Assembly: GCF_004359515.1 (NCBI RefSeq)
Contig: NZ_SCWD01000002.1
Location: forward strand, 62,001 to 126,000
DNA from: Macrococcus carouselicus
GTDB lineage: Bacteria; Bacillota; Bacilli; Staphylococcales; Staphylococcaceae
Length of the DNA: 64,000 bases
Direction: 5' to 3'
Part shown: piece by piece, positions 1 to 10,481 of the stretch
Layout: each line of letters opens with the position of its first letter
Position numbering within the stretch: the first letter of the stretch is position 1
Program-made: the position numbers and the translations under genes
Notes under the pieces: generated by a model
What the model saw: only the letters and a program-made list of their open reading frames with translations
Database searches by the model: none
What the model was told of the DNA's origin: nothing

Positions 1-1308
1 CTGATTCCAACACTCGAGAAGCTCTTGCCGCAGCATTTCTATCGCAGAAGTCATCAGCATATCTTCCAGGCTATGCTCTCTCTGTCAGAAAAAAATTCAG
101 AAGTTGATATCGTGACACTGACGGATCAGATGACAAAAGAAGGCACACTTGATGAATCAGGCGGTCCTCAATATCTGATCGAGCTGTCAAGTGTCGTACC
201 GACAACACGCAATATTGACTTCTATACCGATATCGTCTTCCATGATGCTGTCAAACGCCAGCTTATCAATGTCGCGGACTCCATTGCAAAGGACGGATAT
301 AACAATGAGCTGGAACTGGAGTCACTTCTGAGTGACGCTGAGAAGCGGATCATGAACATCTCCTCTGACCGTGGTACGGATGGTTTCCAGAATATCCGGG
401 ACATTCTGCAAGTCGTCTTCGAGAATGCGGAGAATCTGGACCGCAATCAGGGACAGACGCCTGGCATTCCGACGGGTTACCGTGACCTCGATAAGATGAC
501 AGCGGGTTTCAACCGAAATGACTTGATCATTATCGCGGCCCGCCCTTCTGTCGGTAAGACAGCCTTTGCGCTGAATATCGCGCAGCAGGTCGCAACGCAT
601 GATAATAATTACTCGGTCGCTATCTTCTCACTTGAGATGGGCGCGGATCAGCTTGCCACCCGTATGATCTGCAGCACCGGTAACGTAGATTCGAACCGGC
701 TGCGTACAGGTACGATGGAGAACGAGGACTGGAACCGGTTCACGGTGGCTATAGGGAAGTTATCACGCACGAAGATATTCATCGATGACACGCCGGGCAT
801 CCGTATCACGGATATCCGGGCCAAATGCCGGCGTCTGAAGCAGGAATACGGTCTCGATATGATACTCATTGACTATCTGCAGCTTATCCAGGGCTCAGGG
901 TCACGCAGTTCAGATAACCGTCAGCAGGAAGTCTCTGAGATCTCCCGTATGCTGAAGTCACTGGCGCGTGAACTGGAATGCCCAGTTATCGCCCTCAGCC
1001 AGCTGTCGCGTGGTGTTGAGCAGCGTCAGGACAAACGTCCGATGATGAGTGATATCCGAGAATCCGGTTCGATTGAGCAGGATGCGGATATTGTTGCCTT
1101 TCTGTACCGGGATGATTATTATAACCGAGGAAATAGTGAAGACGGCGAAGAAGTCATGGATGCCGGTGTACAGGATGAGAATGGTGAGATTGAGATCATC
1201 ATTGCCAAACAGCGTAACGGTCCGACAGGTACGGTGAAACTGAACTTTATGAAGCAGTACAATAAGTTCGCTGATATCAGCTATGAATATGACGGCTTTG
1301 AGGCCTGA
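1..1308 (+). CDS. dnaB: Replicative DNA helicase DnaB, 5' end outside window
   Basis: Hexameric helicase that unwinds DNA at the replication fork. The frame is open from base 1, and residues before the first internal start codon (TTG at 25) still align with the N-terminal DnaB domain, so the gene begins upstream of the window. The RecA-like C-terminal domain is complete: Walker A ARPSVGKT, SLEMGADQLATRM, the Walker B-like LIDYLQLI, and the LSQLSRGVEQR and ESGSIEQDAD segments. It ends 275 bases before purA, as in other staphylococci, with its own terminator. Identity is near certain; only the start is missing. Confidence 0.97.
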   Translation: MIPTLEKLLPQHFYRRSHQHIFQAMLSLSEKNSEVDIVTLTDQMTKEGTLDESGGPQYLIELSSVVPTTRNIDFYTDIVFHDAVKRQLINVADSIAKDGYNNELELESLLSDAEKRIMNISSDRGTDGFQNIRDILQVVFENAENLDRNQGQTPGIPTGYRDLDKMTAGFNRNDLIIIAARPSVGKTAFALNIAQQVATHDNNYSVAIFSLEMGADQLATRMICSTGNVDSNRLRTGTMENEDWNRFTVAIGKLSRTKIFIDDTPGIRITDIRAKCRRLKQEYGLDMILIDYLQLIQGSGSRSSDNRQQEVSEISRMLKSLARELECPVIALSQLSRGVEQRQDKRPMMSDIRESGSIEQDADIVAFLYRDDYYNRGNSEDGEEVMDAGVQDENGEIEIIIAKQRNGPTGTVKLNFMKQYNKFADISYEYDGFEA

Positions 1309-1321
1309 TAAGATGAAGTAA

Positions 1322-1366
1322 AGACGTACATTACTATTGATTATTATATAAATGTACGTCTTTTGT
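1322..1366 (+). terminator. Rho-independent terminator of dnaB
   Basis: An 11-bp perfect stem (AGACGTACATT with AATGTACGTCT) is followed by a T run, 13 bases after the dnaB stop codon. Confidence 0.85.
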
Positions 1367-1507
1367 TCTGTTTATGCTTCATTACTGTAATGGATGTCTG
1401 TATAGGATGACTTCAGATAAATACGCTCAAATACTGATATCATCAGGTTAGACTGTAAAAATCACCGTCATTCAGCTTCGGCTTCATGTTAAGAAATTTA
1501 CATTTTA

Positions 1508-1552
1508 AACGTTCGGATTTCGTTTGATTTTTAGCGCATATATTGTTAAAAT
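1508..1552 (+). promoter_or_regulatory. purA promoter with PurR-type box
   Basis: TTGATT (1524-1529) and TAAAAT (1547-1552) are spaced by 17 bases and form a sigma-A promoter. On the minus strand, 1508-1520 reads AAATCCGAACGTT. This is close to the Gram-positive PurR box (A-W-W-W-CCGAAC-W-W-T) and lies just upstream of the -35 element. Purine-dependent repression of purA by PurR is known in relatives; here it is inferred from the box. A second, weaker CCGAA half-site lies near 1477-1483 on the minus strand. Confidence 0.55.
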
Positions 1553-1583
1553 GGCTAAGGTTATTAAATTTGGAGGTGCACGA

Positions 1584-2873
1584 ATGTCATCTATCGTAGT
1601 TGTTGGTACACAATGGGGAGACGAAGGTAAAGGTAAAATCACAGACTTCTTAGCAGAGCAGGCAACAGTTATCGCAAGATTCTCAGGTGGTAACAATGCA
1701 GGACATACCATTAAATTCGGCGGAGAAACATACAAGTTACACTTAGTGCCGTCAGGAATCTTCTATTCAGATAAATTATCAGTAATCGGTAATGGGGTCG
1801 TTGTGGACCCGGTTGCTTTACTTAAAGAACTTGATGCATTGAATGAACGCGGTATCAGCACAGATAACTTACGTATCTCAAACCGTGCACAGGTGATTCT
1901 GCCTTATCATCTGAGACAGGATGAGCTGGAAGAGGAGAAACGCGGCGATAACAAAATTGGTACAACGAAAAAAGGCATCGGTCCTGCTTACGTGGATAAA
2001 GTTCAGCGTATCGGCATCCGTATGGCTGATTTATTAGACAAAGAAACGTTTACAACGATGCTTAACCAGAACTTAGCAGCGAAAAACGAACTGTTCGAGA
2101 AAATGTTCGGTGCTGAAGGTTTCACTTTCGATGAGATCTTTGAAGAATACTATGCAGCAGGCCAGCGTTTAGCTGAGTATGTAACTGATACTTCAAAAGT
2201 CCTTGATGATGCATTCCATGCAGACGAAAAAGTATTATTTGAAGGTGCACAGGGTGTGATGCTTGATATCGACCACGGAACTTATCCGTTCGTGACATCA
2301 AGCAATCCGATAGCAGGTAATGTGACAGTCGGTACAGGTGTCGGTCCGACATTCGTTGACCGTGTCGTCGGTGTATGTAAAGCCTACACATCCCGTGTCG
2401 GTGATGGTCCGTTCCCGACTGAATTATTCGATGAAGATGGACATCATATCCGTGAAGTCGGCCGTGAATATGGTACAACAACGGGTCGTCCGCGCCGTGT
2501 CGGCTGGTTTGACTCAGTCGTGCTGCGTCACTCACGTCGTGTAAGTGGTATCACTGATTTGTCAATCAACTCAATCGATGTCTTAACAGGACTTGATACA
2601 GTGAAAATCTGTACAGCTTATGAGCTTGATGGCGTAGAGATCACGGAATATCCGGCGAACCTGAACAACTTAAAACGCTGCAAACCGATCTTCGAAGAGC
2701 TGCCAGGCTGGACAGAAGATGTGACAGGATGCAAAACGATGGAAGAACTGCCGGATAACGCACGTCGTTATTTAGAACGTATTTCAGAACTGTGTGACGT
2801 GAAGATCTCGATCTTCTCTGTCGGTCCTGACCGCACACAGACAAATCTGCTGGAAGATTTATGGCAGAACTAA
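1584..2873 (+). CDS. purA: Adenylosuccinate synthase PurA
   Basis: Joins IMP and aspartate using GTP, the first committed step to AMP. The protein is 429 residues, the usual family length. It begins [18 protein letters not shown], the GTP-binding loop of the family, and later carries [12 protein letters not shown] and [10 protein letters not shown] segments. I chose ATG 1584 because TGGAGGTG lies 6-13 bases upstream and the N-terminus then matches the family; the frame stays open further upstream to 1524. A strong terminator follows immediately. Confidence 0.96.
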   Translation: MSSIVVVGTQWGDEGKGKITDFLAEQATVIARFSGGNNAGHTIKFGGETYKLHLVPSGIFYSDKLSVIGNGVVVDPVALLKELDALNERGISTDNLRISNRAQVILPYHLRQDELEEEKRGDNKIGTTKKGIGPAYVDKVQRIGIRMADLLDKETFTTMLNQNLAAKNELFEKMFGAEGFTFDEIFEEYYAAGQRLAEYVTDTSKVLDDAFHADEKVLFEGAQGVMLDIDHGTYPFVTSSNPIAGNVTVGTGVGPTFVDRVVGVCKAYTSRVGDGPFPTELFDEDGHHIREVGREYGTTTGRPRRVGWFDSVVLRHSRRVSGITDLSINSIDVLTGLDTVKICTAYELDGVEITEYPANLNNLKRCKPIFEELPGWTEDVTGCKTMEELPDNARRYLERISELCDVKISIFSVGPDRTQTNLLEDLWQN

Positions 2874-2899
2874 AAAAAGAGCCTTCGGGCTCTTTTTTT
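2873..2899. terminator. Bidirectional terminator between purA and yitT-like gene
   Basis: The hairpin GAGCC-TTCG-GGCTC is flanked by an A run and a T run, so it can end the convergent transcripts of purA (+) and the membrane protein gene (-). Confidence 0.85.
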
Positions 2900-3779
2900 A
2901 GTGGATATCGCGTTTCTTGAAGTGACCGCCTTTGACTTCCGATACATTCCCGATGGCCACGAATGCAGATTCATCATAATGATTGATGATATCTTTCAGC
3001 TTGTACTCCTCAAGTCGTGTAATGACGACAAAGATGACCTTCTTGTCCTCTCCTGTATAGGCGCCTTCACCGGATAGGTACGTTACACCACGACCGAGCC
3101 GTGCATTGATGGCATCACCAATTTCTTCATACTGATCACTGATAATCCAGACCGATTTTGATTCATCAAGTCCCAGCTGGATGATATCAATCGCTTTGAA
3201 GGCGATGAAATAAGCGATAACTGAATACATCGCGGATTCCCATGTAAAGACGAAGCCTGCGATAATAAATATAAAGAAATTGATGACCATCACAATTTCA
3301 CCGACAGAGAACGGTGTCTTACCACTGATCAGAATGGCGAGAATCTCAGAACCATCCAGTGACCCGCCGTAACGGATGACAAGACCGACGCCCACTCCAA
3401 GTATGGCACCGCCAAAAATAGTAACGAGGAACTTCTCCTCAATAAAGGGTGGAACCGGATGTAAAAAAGCTGTGCCTAATGATAGGATGATGATTCCATA
3501 AAGGGTGGATAATGCGAAGGACCGACCAATCTGCTTATAACCGAGGAAGAAGAACGGTAAGTTGAATATAAAGATGAAAAGTCCAAGTGGTAAACCGATC
3601 AAATGACTGGTGATGATTGAAATGCCGACGATTCCTCCATCAAGGATGGCATTCGGTACTAAAAATAATTCAAGTGCTACAGCCATAAGGAGTGCGCCGA
3701 TAGTAATCATAATAAAACGCTTGATTTTCTCTTGGAGCGGCAGCTTCTTATGGATTTTTTCCATGGATATATCTGACAT
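2898..3779 (-). CDS. YitT family membrane protein (DUF2179)
   Basis: Integral membrane protein of 293 residues with five to six hydrophobic segments in the first 200, including LELFLVPNAILDGGIVGIS, typical of the YitT fold. It ends in a soluble DUF2179 tail (ISDQYEEIGDAINARLGRGVTYL). The substrate of this family is not established. It is convergent with purA and faces the tRNA genes. A second, diverged member lies at 55729-56562. Confidence 0.85.
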   Translation of the reverse strand: MSDISMEKIHKKLPLQEKIKRFIMITIGALLMAVALELFLVPNAILDGGIVGISIITSHLIGLPLGLFIFIFNLPFFFLGYKQIGRSFALSTLYGIIILSLGTAFLHPVPPFIEEKFLVTIFGGAILGVGVGLVIRYGGSLDGSEILAILISGKTPFSVGEIVMVINFFIFIIAGFVFTWESAMYSVIAYFIAFKAIDIIQLGLDESKSVWIISDQYEEIGDAINARLGRGVTYLSGEGAYTGEDKKVIFVVITRLEEYKLKDIINHYDESAFVAIGNVSEVKGGHFKKRDIH

Positions 3780-3886
3780 AGCATCCCTCTTTTCATATTA
3801 ATACTTCTATTATACTATAAATGACTAAATTGAAATTTCAGAATGCTCAAAAATCAATATAATTTAAAATTTTTTTCGAATTATAG

Positions 3887-3916
3887 TTGTCAAATGATAA
3901 ATAAGCATGCTATAAT
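3887..3916 (+). promoter_or_regulatory. Promoter of the tRNA-Glu/tRNA-Asp pair
   Basis: TTGTCA (3887-3892) and a perfect TATAAT (3911-3916) are separated by 18 bases, about 24 bases before the mature 5' end of tRNA-Glu. Confidence 0.7.
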
Positions 3917-3939
3917 CAATCTTGTGCTAAAAAAATTAC

Positions 3940-4014
3940 GGCCCCTTGGTCAAGCGGTTAAGACACCGCCCTTTCACGGCGGTAACACGGGTTCGAATCC
4001 CGTAGGGGTCACCA
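3940..4014 (+). tRNA. tRNA-Glu (UUC)
   Basis: Folds as a cloverleaf: acceptor GGCCCCT pairs with AGGGGTC, the anticodon loop is CTTTCAC with anticodon TTC, and the T arm is CGGGTTCGAATCCCG. The 3' CCA is encoded (4012-4014). Confidence 0.95.
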
Positions 4015-4028
4015 TTCAAATAGCTTTA

Positions 4029-4101
4029 GGTCCCGTGGTGTAGCGGTTAACATGCCTGCCTGTCACGCAGGAGATCGCGGGTTCGATTCCCGTCGGGACC
4101 G
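4029..4101 (+). tRNA. tRNA-Asp (GUC)
   Basis: Acceptor GGTCCCG pairs with CGGGACC, the anticodon is GTC in CTGTCAC, and the T arm is CGGGTTCGATTCCCG. CCA is not encoded. It is cotranscribed with tRNA-Glu. Confidence 0.95.
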
Positions 4102-4106
4102 CTCTT

Positions 4107-4137
4107 AAGACATGCAGTTACTGCATGTCTTTTTTTG
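4107..4137 (+). terminator. Terminator of the tRNA operon
   Basis: The stem AGACATGCAGT/ACTGCATGTCT is followed by TTTTTTT, directly after tRNA-Asp. Confidence 0.85.
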
Positions 4138-4221
4138 TTTTAATTCAGTAGATAGAAATAAAGACTTAAAAATGGTAAATTAGAAGATAGTAGATGAAAC
4201 TCTAAAGAGAAGAGGTTGCAT

Positions 4222-4926
4222 ATGGCGCGAAAAATAGTCGTAGTGGATGATGAAAAACCGATTGCAGATATTCTGGAATTCAATCTGAAAAAAGAAGGTT
4301 ACGATGTACACGTCGCTTATGACGGTGATGATGCAGTTGAGCTGATCTATGACGTGCAGCCGGATATCGTCTTGCTTGATATCATGCTGCCAGGTCGTGA
4401 CGGGATGGAAGTCTGTCGTGAAGTCCGCAAGAAATACGATATGCCAATCATTATGCTGACAGCAAAGGACTCAGAAATCGACAAAGTACTCGGCCTTGAA
4501 CTCGGCGCGGATGACTATGTCACAAAACCCTTCAGCACACGTGAACTCATCGCCCGTGTCAAAGCGAACCTGCGTCGTCATTATACACAGGCGCAGTCAG
4601 AAGAAAAAGAAGAAACAAACGATATCGTCATCAAGGACATCACGGTCTATCCGGATGCCTATTCCATTAAAAAGCGCGGTGAAAGCATCGAACTCACGCA
4701 CCGTGAGTTTGAGCTGTTCCATTACCTCGCACGACATATCGGTCAGGTGATGACACGCGAACACCTGCTTCAGACGGTCTGGGGTTATGATTACTTTGGA
4801 GATGTAAGAACGGTCGATGTAACCATCCGTCGTTTAAGAGAGAAGATTGAAGACGATGCTTCACATCCTGAATACATCGTTACTCGGCGTGGTGTGGGCT
4901 ACTTCTTACAGTCACAGGAAAAATAA
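4222..4926 (+). CDS. walR: Response regulator WalR (YycF/VicR)
   Basis: Essential OmpR-class regulator of cell-wall hydrolase genes, phosphorylated by WalK. The protein is 234 residues: receiver domain ([15 protein letters not shown], phosphorylation Asp in [13 protein letters not shown], Lys in VTKPF) and a C-terminal winged helix ([24 protein letters not shown]). ATG 4222 is chosen because it gives the conserved [13 protein letters not shown] start and follows AGAGAAGAGG; a TTG two codons earlier is also open. It overlaps walK by one base. Confidence 0.97.
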   Translation: MARKIVVVDDEKPIADILEFNLKKEGYDVHVAYDGDDAVELIYDVQPDIVLLDIMLPGRDGMEVCREVRKKYDMPIIMLTAKDSEIDKVLGLELGADDYVTKPFSTRELIARVKANLRRHYTQAQSEEKEETNDIVIKDITVYPDAYSIKKRGESIELTHREFELFHYLARHIGQVMTREHLLQTVWGYDYFGDVRTVDVTIRRLREKIEDDASHPEYIVTRRGVGYFLQSQEK

Positions 4927-6788
4927 TGAAATACATTCAATCCCTCATAAAAAAACTTCAATCGCTTCATATCAAGCTCGTTGTTGTCTATGTGCTGCTG
5001 ATTATTATCGGTATGCAGATCATCGGCCTCTACTTTACTAATAATCTGGAAAAAGAATTGACCGAAAATTTCAAGGATAATGTGGAACGTCAGGTCAAAC
5101 AGGTCGCTTATGACATCAACGAAGCCTATACAGAGAATAACGATGACAATACAGAGCGGAAGATACAGTCTATCATCGATGACTACACTTCGCGGTCAGG
5201 TGTCGGTGAAGCGCGGTCTGATATTGACGAAATCCGTTTTATCAATTCGAACGAACTGATCATTGCGACGAGTAAAGTCTCGGATAATGTCTCAATCGAT
5301 CAGAAGAACAAGGATACACAGATTCAGAAGGCACTGTCCCTTGGGCAGAGCAATGACCAGGTGCAGCTGAAAGAAGAAGGGTCCAATAAGAAACGCGTCT
5401 GGGTGAAGAATGAAACAATTAAAGCGGGTGATGAGGTCGTCGGCGTCATTCATGTTGAATCAAGCATCGAGACCGTCTATCAGCAGCTTGATAAGATCAA
5501 CCAGATCTTTATCATCGGTACCGGCCTCTCGCTGCTGATTACCGTGCTGCTCGGCTTCTTCATTGCGCGTACCATCACGAAGCCGATCTCTGATATGCGG
5601 AATCAGGCGCTTGAGATGTCGCGAGGGAACTATACAAACCGCGTAAAAGTATACGGTAGCGATGAAATCGGTGAACTCGCACTGACCTTCAACAACCTCG
5701 CCAAACGTGTGCAGGAAGCACAGGCCAATACGGAGAGTGAGAAACGGCGTCTTGATTCTGTCATTACTCATATGTCAGACGGCGTCATAGCGACTGATAG
5801 GCGAGGACGTGTACGTATTGTCAATGATATGGCACTGCGTATGCTGTCTCTCAATCACGATGAGATTGAAGGCCGTCACGTGCTGGATGTCCTGAAGATG
5901 GAGGAACATTACTCGCTTGATGAGCTGCAGGAGAACAGCGGTGGCGTCATTATTGATATCGATGGTGAGTACCCGCTGATTGTCCGTGCCAGCTTCTCGA
6001 CCATCATTCAGGACACGGGCTTTATCACCGGTTATATTGCGGTGCTGCATGACGTCACTGAACAGCACCACGTGGAGAATGAACGCCGCGAGTTCGTCGC
6101 GAACGTTTCGCATGAGTTACGTACACCTCTGACGTCGATGAGAAGTTATATTGAAGCGCTGGAAGAAGGTGCATGGCAGAACCCTGACCTGGCACCTCAA
6201 TTTCTGAGTGTAACGCGCGAGGAGACGGATCGTATGATTCGACTCGTCAATGATCTGCTGCAGTTGTCTAAGATGGATAACTCGAATGAATCACTGAACC
6301 GTGAGCTGATCGATTTCAATATGTTCATTCATAAGATCATCAATCGTTTCGAGATGAGTGAAGGGAAGTCGGCAACATTTGTCCGTGATATACCGAAAGC
6401 AGGAATATTCGTTGAAATCGATCCGGATAAGATGACGCAGGTATTTGATAACGTGATTTCAAACGCGCTGAAGTACTCAAAGGGTAAGAAAAAAGTGGAA
6501 TTTCATGTGAAACAGAATCTGCTGTTCAACCGCATGACGATTCAGATCAAAGATAACGGGATCGGTATTCCGCTGACTAAAGTGGATAAAATCTTTGACC
6601 GTTTCTTCCGTGTCGATAAAGCCCGGACACGGAAGATGGGCGGTACAGGTCTCGGACTTGCTATCAGTAAAGAAATTGTCGAATCCCACAACGGCCGAAT
6701 ATGGGCGAACAGCCAAGAAGGACACGGGACATCAGTCTATATCACCCTGCCTTGTGAACTTCTGGATGACGGTGATTGGGATGTATAA
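4926..6788 (+). CDS. walK: Sensor histidine kinase WalK (YycG/VicK)
   Basis: Membrane sensor kinase partner of WalR, 620 residues. Order: TM helix (about 15-38), extracellular PAS-like region, second TM helix (about 195-215), HAMP ([16 protein letters not shown]), cytoplasmic PAS, HisKA with phospho-acceptor His396 in [13 protein letters not shown], and HATPase with N, G1 and G2 boxes ([33 protein letters not shown]). The residues that bind zinc in the S. aureus PAS domain are retained by motif (H-x-x-D in THMSDG; H-x-x-x-E in LHDVTE). The stop of walR and the start of walK overlap, implying coupled translation. Confidence 0.97.
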   Translation: MKYIQSLIKKLQSLHIKLVVVYVLLIIIGMQIIGLYFTNNLEKELTENFKDNVERQVKQVAYDINEAYTENNDDNTERKIQSIIDDYTSRSGVGEARSDIDEIRFINSNELIIATSKVSDNVSIDQKNKDTQIQKALSLGQSNDQVQLKEEGSNKKRVWVKNETIKAGDEVVGVIHVESSIETVYQQLDKINQIFIIGTGLSLLITVLLGFFIARTITKPISDMRNQALEMSRGNYTNRVKVYGSDEIGELALTFNNLAKRVQEAQANTESEKRRLDSVITHMSDGVIATDRRGRVRIVNDMALRMLSLNHDEIEGRHVLDVLKMEEHYSLDELQENSGGVIIDIDGEYPLIVRASFSTIIQDTGFITGYIAVLHDVTEQHHVENERREFVANVSHELRTPLTSMRSYIEALEEGAWQNPDLAPQFLSVTREETDRMIRLVNDLLQLSKMDNSNESLNRELIDFNMFIHKIINRFEMSEGKSATFVRDIPKAGIFVEIDPDKMTQVFDNVISNALKYSKGKKKVEFHVKQNLLFNRMTIQIKDNGIGIPLTKVDKIFDRFFRVDKARTRKMGGTGLGLAISKEIVESHNGRIWANSQEGHGTSVYITLPCELLDDGDWDV

Positions 6789-8085
6789 GGATATGATCAA
6801 AAGCATCGTACTGATTATATTGGTCTTCAGCAGCATGATACTGACCTATCAGATATGGAACTTTAAGCCTGAGCTGACGAACGTCGATAGCCCGGTCCAA
6901 CAGAAGAAGACGATCGGTCCACGCTTTGTTGATAATATCAAGAACATTTATATGCCTTACCAGGAAATCTCCTATAAGGAAAGCAGTATCAAAGGAACGA
7001 CAGACAGCCGTATGATTATGGACGTCACTGACTATTTAAGTGAGAGTAAGATACTCTCTGCTTATCAGATTGATAATAATGGTAAGTTTCAGGCCAAGGA
7101 TATCGGCGGCAACTTCACTATCTTTGACTTCACAGTTGATATCCCACAGACGATGTATATCACGAACATTCTGGATATGACCTACAAATCAAACGATACA
7201 CACACATTCAAACGGATTCTGATCGACAGTGAAAGCCGAAACAGCATCAACCTTTATTTAGTCGGTAAAGATAAGGTACTTAAAATAGAGACCGATGCAA
7301 AAAGTGAGCCGTTCAATGAACTGGTCAAGCAGCAGAGAAATGAGATGGTGAACTACTCCGGTCTGGTGACGAATGAGAATACATCAAGCGATAAAGCACA
7401 GCTGTATATGCCGGCGAATGCCAAAGACATCAAAGCCTACCGGTTTATCGCAGACCGCATCGATGTCAGAGATATCAATGATGCAGTACTGGATGATCAG
7501 GATAATATCATCGAACGTGAACGCAAGGAAGGCACCACCTTTTTTAGTAATACGGGTGTCGTGTCAGTCAATGCGAATGATATCTATAAATATAACAACC
7601 TATCTGAAGCGAATGAAGCAAGAACATTGCCGCGCGAGACGCTGGTCAAGTCATTTAAATTCATCAGCAGTCACGGTGGCTTCACAGATGACTATCGTCT
7701 CTTTGATATCGAGGACGATATCAGAACCATCAACTACCAGATGTTTCTAAGCGGCAGACCGGTCTTTAACAAAGACGGTCTGTCTGATATCTCTGTCATC
7801 TGGGGTAAGAATGAGGAGTATGAGTACAGACGCGGCCTACTGTCAACCAGTGTCGCTGTCCCTTCTACACAGGAAGTGGAGAAGCTGCCAAGTGCTGAGA
7901 AAGTACGATTTGACATCGCCTCGTCCCGGAGCTATCAATTCGAGAAGGTGAGCAATATGCTGATCGGCTATGAGATGAAGAAATCAGCAGACAGCGAGAT
8001 TCAGGCGAATCTGCTGTTTGAACCGTACTGGTATATCGAATATAATGGCAAATGGCTGAAGTATGACAGAGGGAGGCTGAAGTAG
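6781..8085 (+). CDS. walH: WalRK regulatory membrane protein WalH (YycH)
   Basis: Single-pass protein whose extracytoplasmic domain works with WalI to set WalK activity. The protein is 434 residues with an N-terminal membrane helix ([19 protein letters not shown]); the rest is outside. Conserved blocks such as [21 protein letters not shown] and a [10 protein letters not shown]-like end match YycH. ATG 6781 overlaps the walK end by 8 bases. No strong Shine-Dalgarno is present, so coupling to walK is likely; ATG 6793 is a less likely alternative. Confidence 0.9.
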   Translation: MYKDMIKSIVLIILVFSSMILTYQIWNFKPELTNVDSPVQQKKTIGPRFVDNIKNIYMPYQEISYKESSIKGTTDSRMIMDVTDYLSESKILSAYQIDNNGKFQAKDIGGNFTIFDFTVDIPQTMYITNILDMTYKSNDTHTFKRILIDSESRNSINLYLVGKDKVLKIETDAKSEPFNELVKQQRNEMVNYSGLVTNENTSSDKAQLYMPANAKDIKAYRFIADRIDVRDINDAVLDDQDNIIERERKEGTTFFSNTGVVSVNANDIYKYNNLSEANEARTLPRETLVKSFKFISSHGGFTDDYRLFDIEDDIRTINYQMFLSGRPVFNKDGLSDISVIWGKNEEYEYRRGLLSTSVAVPSTQEVEKLPSAEKVRFDIASSRSYQFEKVSNMLIGYEMKKSADSEIQANLLFEPYWYIEYNGKWLKYDRGRLK

Positions 8086-8864
8086 TGGATTGGAAACATG
8101 CAAGTTCACTGTTTATATTCGTTTTTCTGATCATCAACATCTGCCTTGGATTCCTGTACTATCAGAAAGTTGAACGCTCAAACAAGATTGATACAGCAAA
8201 TGAAAAAGTACTGTCATTTGTAAACGAAAATATCAAGCTGCCGAAAGAACTGCCGGAGGCTGATGGTGTGAAACTGAACTATCTGTCAGGACGCAGCAAG
8301 AAATTCATAGCGGATAACACAAAACGTCATGATACAGTCATCAAAGACCGCATTGCCACCAATCTGCCGCTCGGTGAAATAGAGCCGAACGCACTGATAG
8401 AAGATCTGGGACCCTTCATGGAAAGTGTCCCTTATCGTGGCAAGGAATATGTCTTCAGTGGAATTGACCGCAAGAACAGACGACTTATCTACGAACAGAC
8501 ATTCAATAAATATCCGATACTGAGTAATGATACTGCTAAAGTGGTCATCAACTATAACGATGTAAACGAAGCGTACAGTTACGAGCAGTCTTATATTGAG
8601 AACCTGCAGGAAGGTATCGGCAAGAACAACAAGAAGAAGCAAGTTGTAGAACCGAGACGTGCTCTTGAAATTCTGTATTATCAGAATGAACTGAAGCCGG
8701 GTGATGAGATCACAACAGTCAGACTTGGCTACTACTCTGTCGTGCCGAATATCGAAGGACAGGTCCTGAAACCCACATGGCAGGTCGCCGTCCTGCATGA
8801 GAACGGCAAACGTGAAACCTTCTATGTGGATGCACTGAATCCACAGGAACCGATACTGAAGTAA
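8085..8864 (+). CDS. walI: WalRK regulatory membrane protein WalI (YycI)
   Basis: Partner of WalH at the membrane. The protein is 259 residues with one N-terminal helix ([18 protein letters not shown]) and an extracytoplasmic YycI domain. GTG start at 8085 shares one base with the walH stop and has GGGAGG about 9 bases upstream. [14 protein letters not shown] resembles the staphylococcal MNWK-type YycI start. Confidence 0.92.
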   Translation: MDWKHASSLFIFVFLIINICLGFLYYQKVERSNKIDTANEKVLSFVNENIKLPKELPEADGVKLNYLSGRSKKFIADNTKRHDTVIKDRIATNLPLGEIEPNALIEDLGPFMESVPYRGKEYVFSGIDRKNRRLIYEQTFNKYPILSNDTAKVVINYNDVNEAYSYEQSYIENLQEGIGKNNKKKQVVEPRRALEILYYQNELKPGDEITTVRLGYYSVVPNIEGQVLKPTWQVAVLHENGKRETFYVDALNPQEPILK

Positions 8865-8881
8865 TAAAAGAGAGTGATAAC

Positions 8882-9673
8882 ATGATTAAAATGTCCGTAC
8901 TGGCAAGCGGCTCAACGGGGAACGCGACCTATGTCGAAAGCGATAAAGGTTCGCTTCTGGTCGATGTCGGTCTGTCAGGTAAGAAGATGGTTGAACTGTT
9001 CGATCAGATCGACCGCAAAATAGAAGATCTGGATGGCATCCTGGTGACACATGAGCATGTCGACCACATCAAAGGACTCGGTGTCCTTGCACGAAAGTAT
9101 AAACTGCCAGTCTATGCCAACGAGAACACCTGGAAAGCGATTGACCGTGCAGATAAGAATATTCCCCAGGACCAGAAGATGATCTTCAATCCATACGAGA
9201 CAAAAAGTATCGCAGGCTTTGAGATCGAATCATTCAACGTCTCACACGATGCGATAGACCCGCAGTTCTACATCTTCCATAACGACTACAAGAAGCTGAC
9301 GATGATCACAGACACAGGCTATGTGTCAGACCGTATGAAAGGCATGATACATGGTAGTGACTGCTTTATCTTCGAGAGCAATCATGATGTCGATATGCTT
9401 AGAATGGGACGCTACCCGTGGAAGACGAAACAGCGTATCCTGAGCGACATGGGACACGTCTCAAATGAAGACGCGGCCTACGCGATGCGGGAGGTCATCA
9501 CCGGCTCGACAAAACGTATCTACCTCTCCCACCTATCGCGCGATAACAACTTGAAAGAACTCGCGCGAATGAGTGTGGAACAGGTATTGAATGAGCATGA
9601 TATCGACACGCAGAATGAAGTGACGCTGCACGATACGGATAAAGCCATTGCGACGAAGATTTATGAACTGTAG
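8882..9673 (+). CDS. walJ: Metallo-beta-lactamase fold hydrolase WalJ (YycJ)
   Basis: MBL-fold protein of 263 residues, last gene of the wal operon. Metal-binding motif THEHVDHI, preceding [10 protein letters not shown] loop, and a downstream DTGYVSD Asp. YycJ proteins are thought to act as nucleases in DNA repair and cell-division coordination; the substrate here is not proven by sequence. It starts 17 bases after walI behind AAGAGAGTG. Confidence 0.92.
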   Translation: MIKMSVLASGSTGNATYVESDKGSLLVDVGLSGKKMVELFDQIDRKIEDLDGILVTHEHVDHIKGLGVLARKYKLPVYANENTWKAIDRADKNIPQDQKMIFNPYETKSIAGFEIESFNVSHDAIDPQFYIFHNDYKKLTMITDTGYVSDRMKGMIHGSDCFIFESNHDVDMLRMGRYPWKTKQRILSDMGHVSNEDAAYAMREVITGSTKRIYLSHLSRDNNLKELARMSVEQVLNEHDIDTQNEVTLHDTDKAIATKIYEL

Positions 9674-9705
9674 TTTACACAATTTACAGTAAGTTCACAC
9701 AATTC

Positions 9706-9891
9706 TGTGGGTAACTATGAATAACTTTGTGGATAGAAATAAAGTTATCCACAATTGAATAAGATGTCTTGGAAACAAAGCATCTTTTTTTATGTTTATA
9801 CATTAATATTTGGAAGAAAAAATGCAGAAAAAGTCAAAATACGATAAAATGAGGCTTGTGAAATGTTAACAAGTTAATAACATGTGGATAA
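9706..9891. promoter_or_regulatory. Cluster of DnaA-box-like 9-mers before rlmH
   Basis: Four 9-mers match or nearly match the DnaA box TTATCCACA: TGTGGGTAA at 9706-9714 (minus, one mismatch), TGTGGATAG at 9728-9736 (minus, one mismatch), TTATCCACA at 9745-9753 (plus, perfect) and TGTGGATAA at 9883-9891 (minus, perfect). The second and third also form a 9-bp inverted repeat, so a hairpin is an alternative reading. Function is inferred only. Confidence 0.45.
9761..9790 (+). terminator. Terminator of the wal operon
   Basis: AAGATG pairs with CATCTT with a partly paired interior, followed by TTTTTT, about 90 bases after walJ. Confidence 0.6.
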
Positions 9892-9924
9892 CTAGGATAA
9901 GTCATACATAAAGGATGAATATAT

Positions 9925-10404
9925 ATGAAGATAACAATCATTACTGTGGGTAAGTTGAAAGAGAAGTACTGGAAGCAGGCTGTGGATGAGTACGTGAAGC
10001 GACTCGGTGCTTATACGAAGATGGAACTGATAGAAGTGCAGGACGAGAAAGACTCAGACAATATGAGTGACAAGGATATTGAAATCGCGAAGCAGAAAGA
10101 AGCGGAGCGTATCCTGTCAAAAATCAAAGACGACAGCTACGTCTATACACTGGAAATCGAAGGCAAGCAGCTGAATTCAGTCGAATTATCACGACATATC
10201 GAGAACAACATGAACATGGGCAAAAGCCACCTCACCTTCATCATCGGCGGCTCAAACGGCCTGCATAGTAGTGTCAGCGCCAGATCCAATTATAAACTCT
10301 CCTTCAGCAAAATGACCTTTCCTCATCAGATGATGAAAGTGATACTGTTGGAGCAAGTGTATCGGAGTTTTAGGATTATGAAAGGGCAAGATTACCATAA
10401 ATGA
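9925..10404 (+). CDS. rlmH: 23S rRNA pseudouridine1915 N3-methyltransferase RlmH (SCC target gene)
   Basis: SPOUT methyltransferase of 159 residues that methylates pseudouridine 1915 in helix 69 of 23S rRNA. Knot motif [10 protein letters not shown] and the C-terminal [19 protein letters not shown] block match RlmH. AAGGAT lies upstream of ATG 9925. The last codons encode GQDYHK, the site where staphylococcal chromosome cassettes integrate; the gene stays intact because inserted cassettes restore this end. Confidence 0.96.
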   Translation: MKITIITVGKLKEKYWKQAVDEYVKRLGAYTKMELIEVQDEKDSDNMSDKDIEIAKQKEAERILSKIKDDSYVYTLEIEGKQLNSVELSRHIENNMNMGKSHLTFIIGGSNGLHSSVSARSNYKLSFSKMTFPHQMMKVILLEQVYRSFRIMKGQDYHK

Positions 10405-10414
10405 TGAGGTTTTT
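10387..10414 (+). other. SCC attachment site 0, at the rlmH 3' end
   Basis: CAAGATTACCATAAATGA encodes QDYHK-stop, followed by TGAGGTTTTT. From 10392 to 10414 it is the same as 19312-19334 except for one base. This is the staphylococcal attB/attR context. Confidence 0.85.
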
Positions 10415-10481
10415 AACAATCTTCAATAACATTTTTTGAGTACACTTTACATAAATTATTGAAATAGAGAGTGTGATTTTT

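Noticed and set aside
2122-2535. Minus-strand frame of 137 codons within purA
   Set aside because: Entirely inside the well-identified purA gene, with His/Arg-rich composition typical of a shadow frame.
8286-8798. Minus-strand frame of 170 codons within walI
   Set aside because: Shadow of walI; no ribosome site and no family match.
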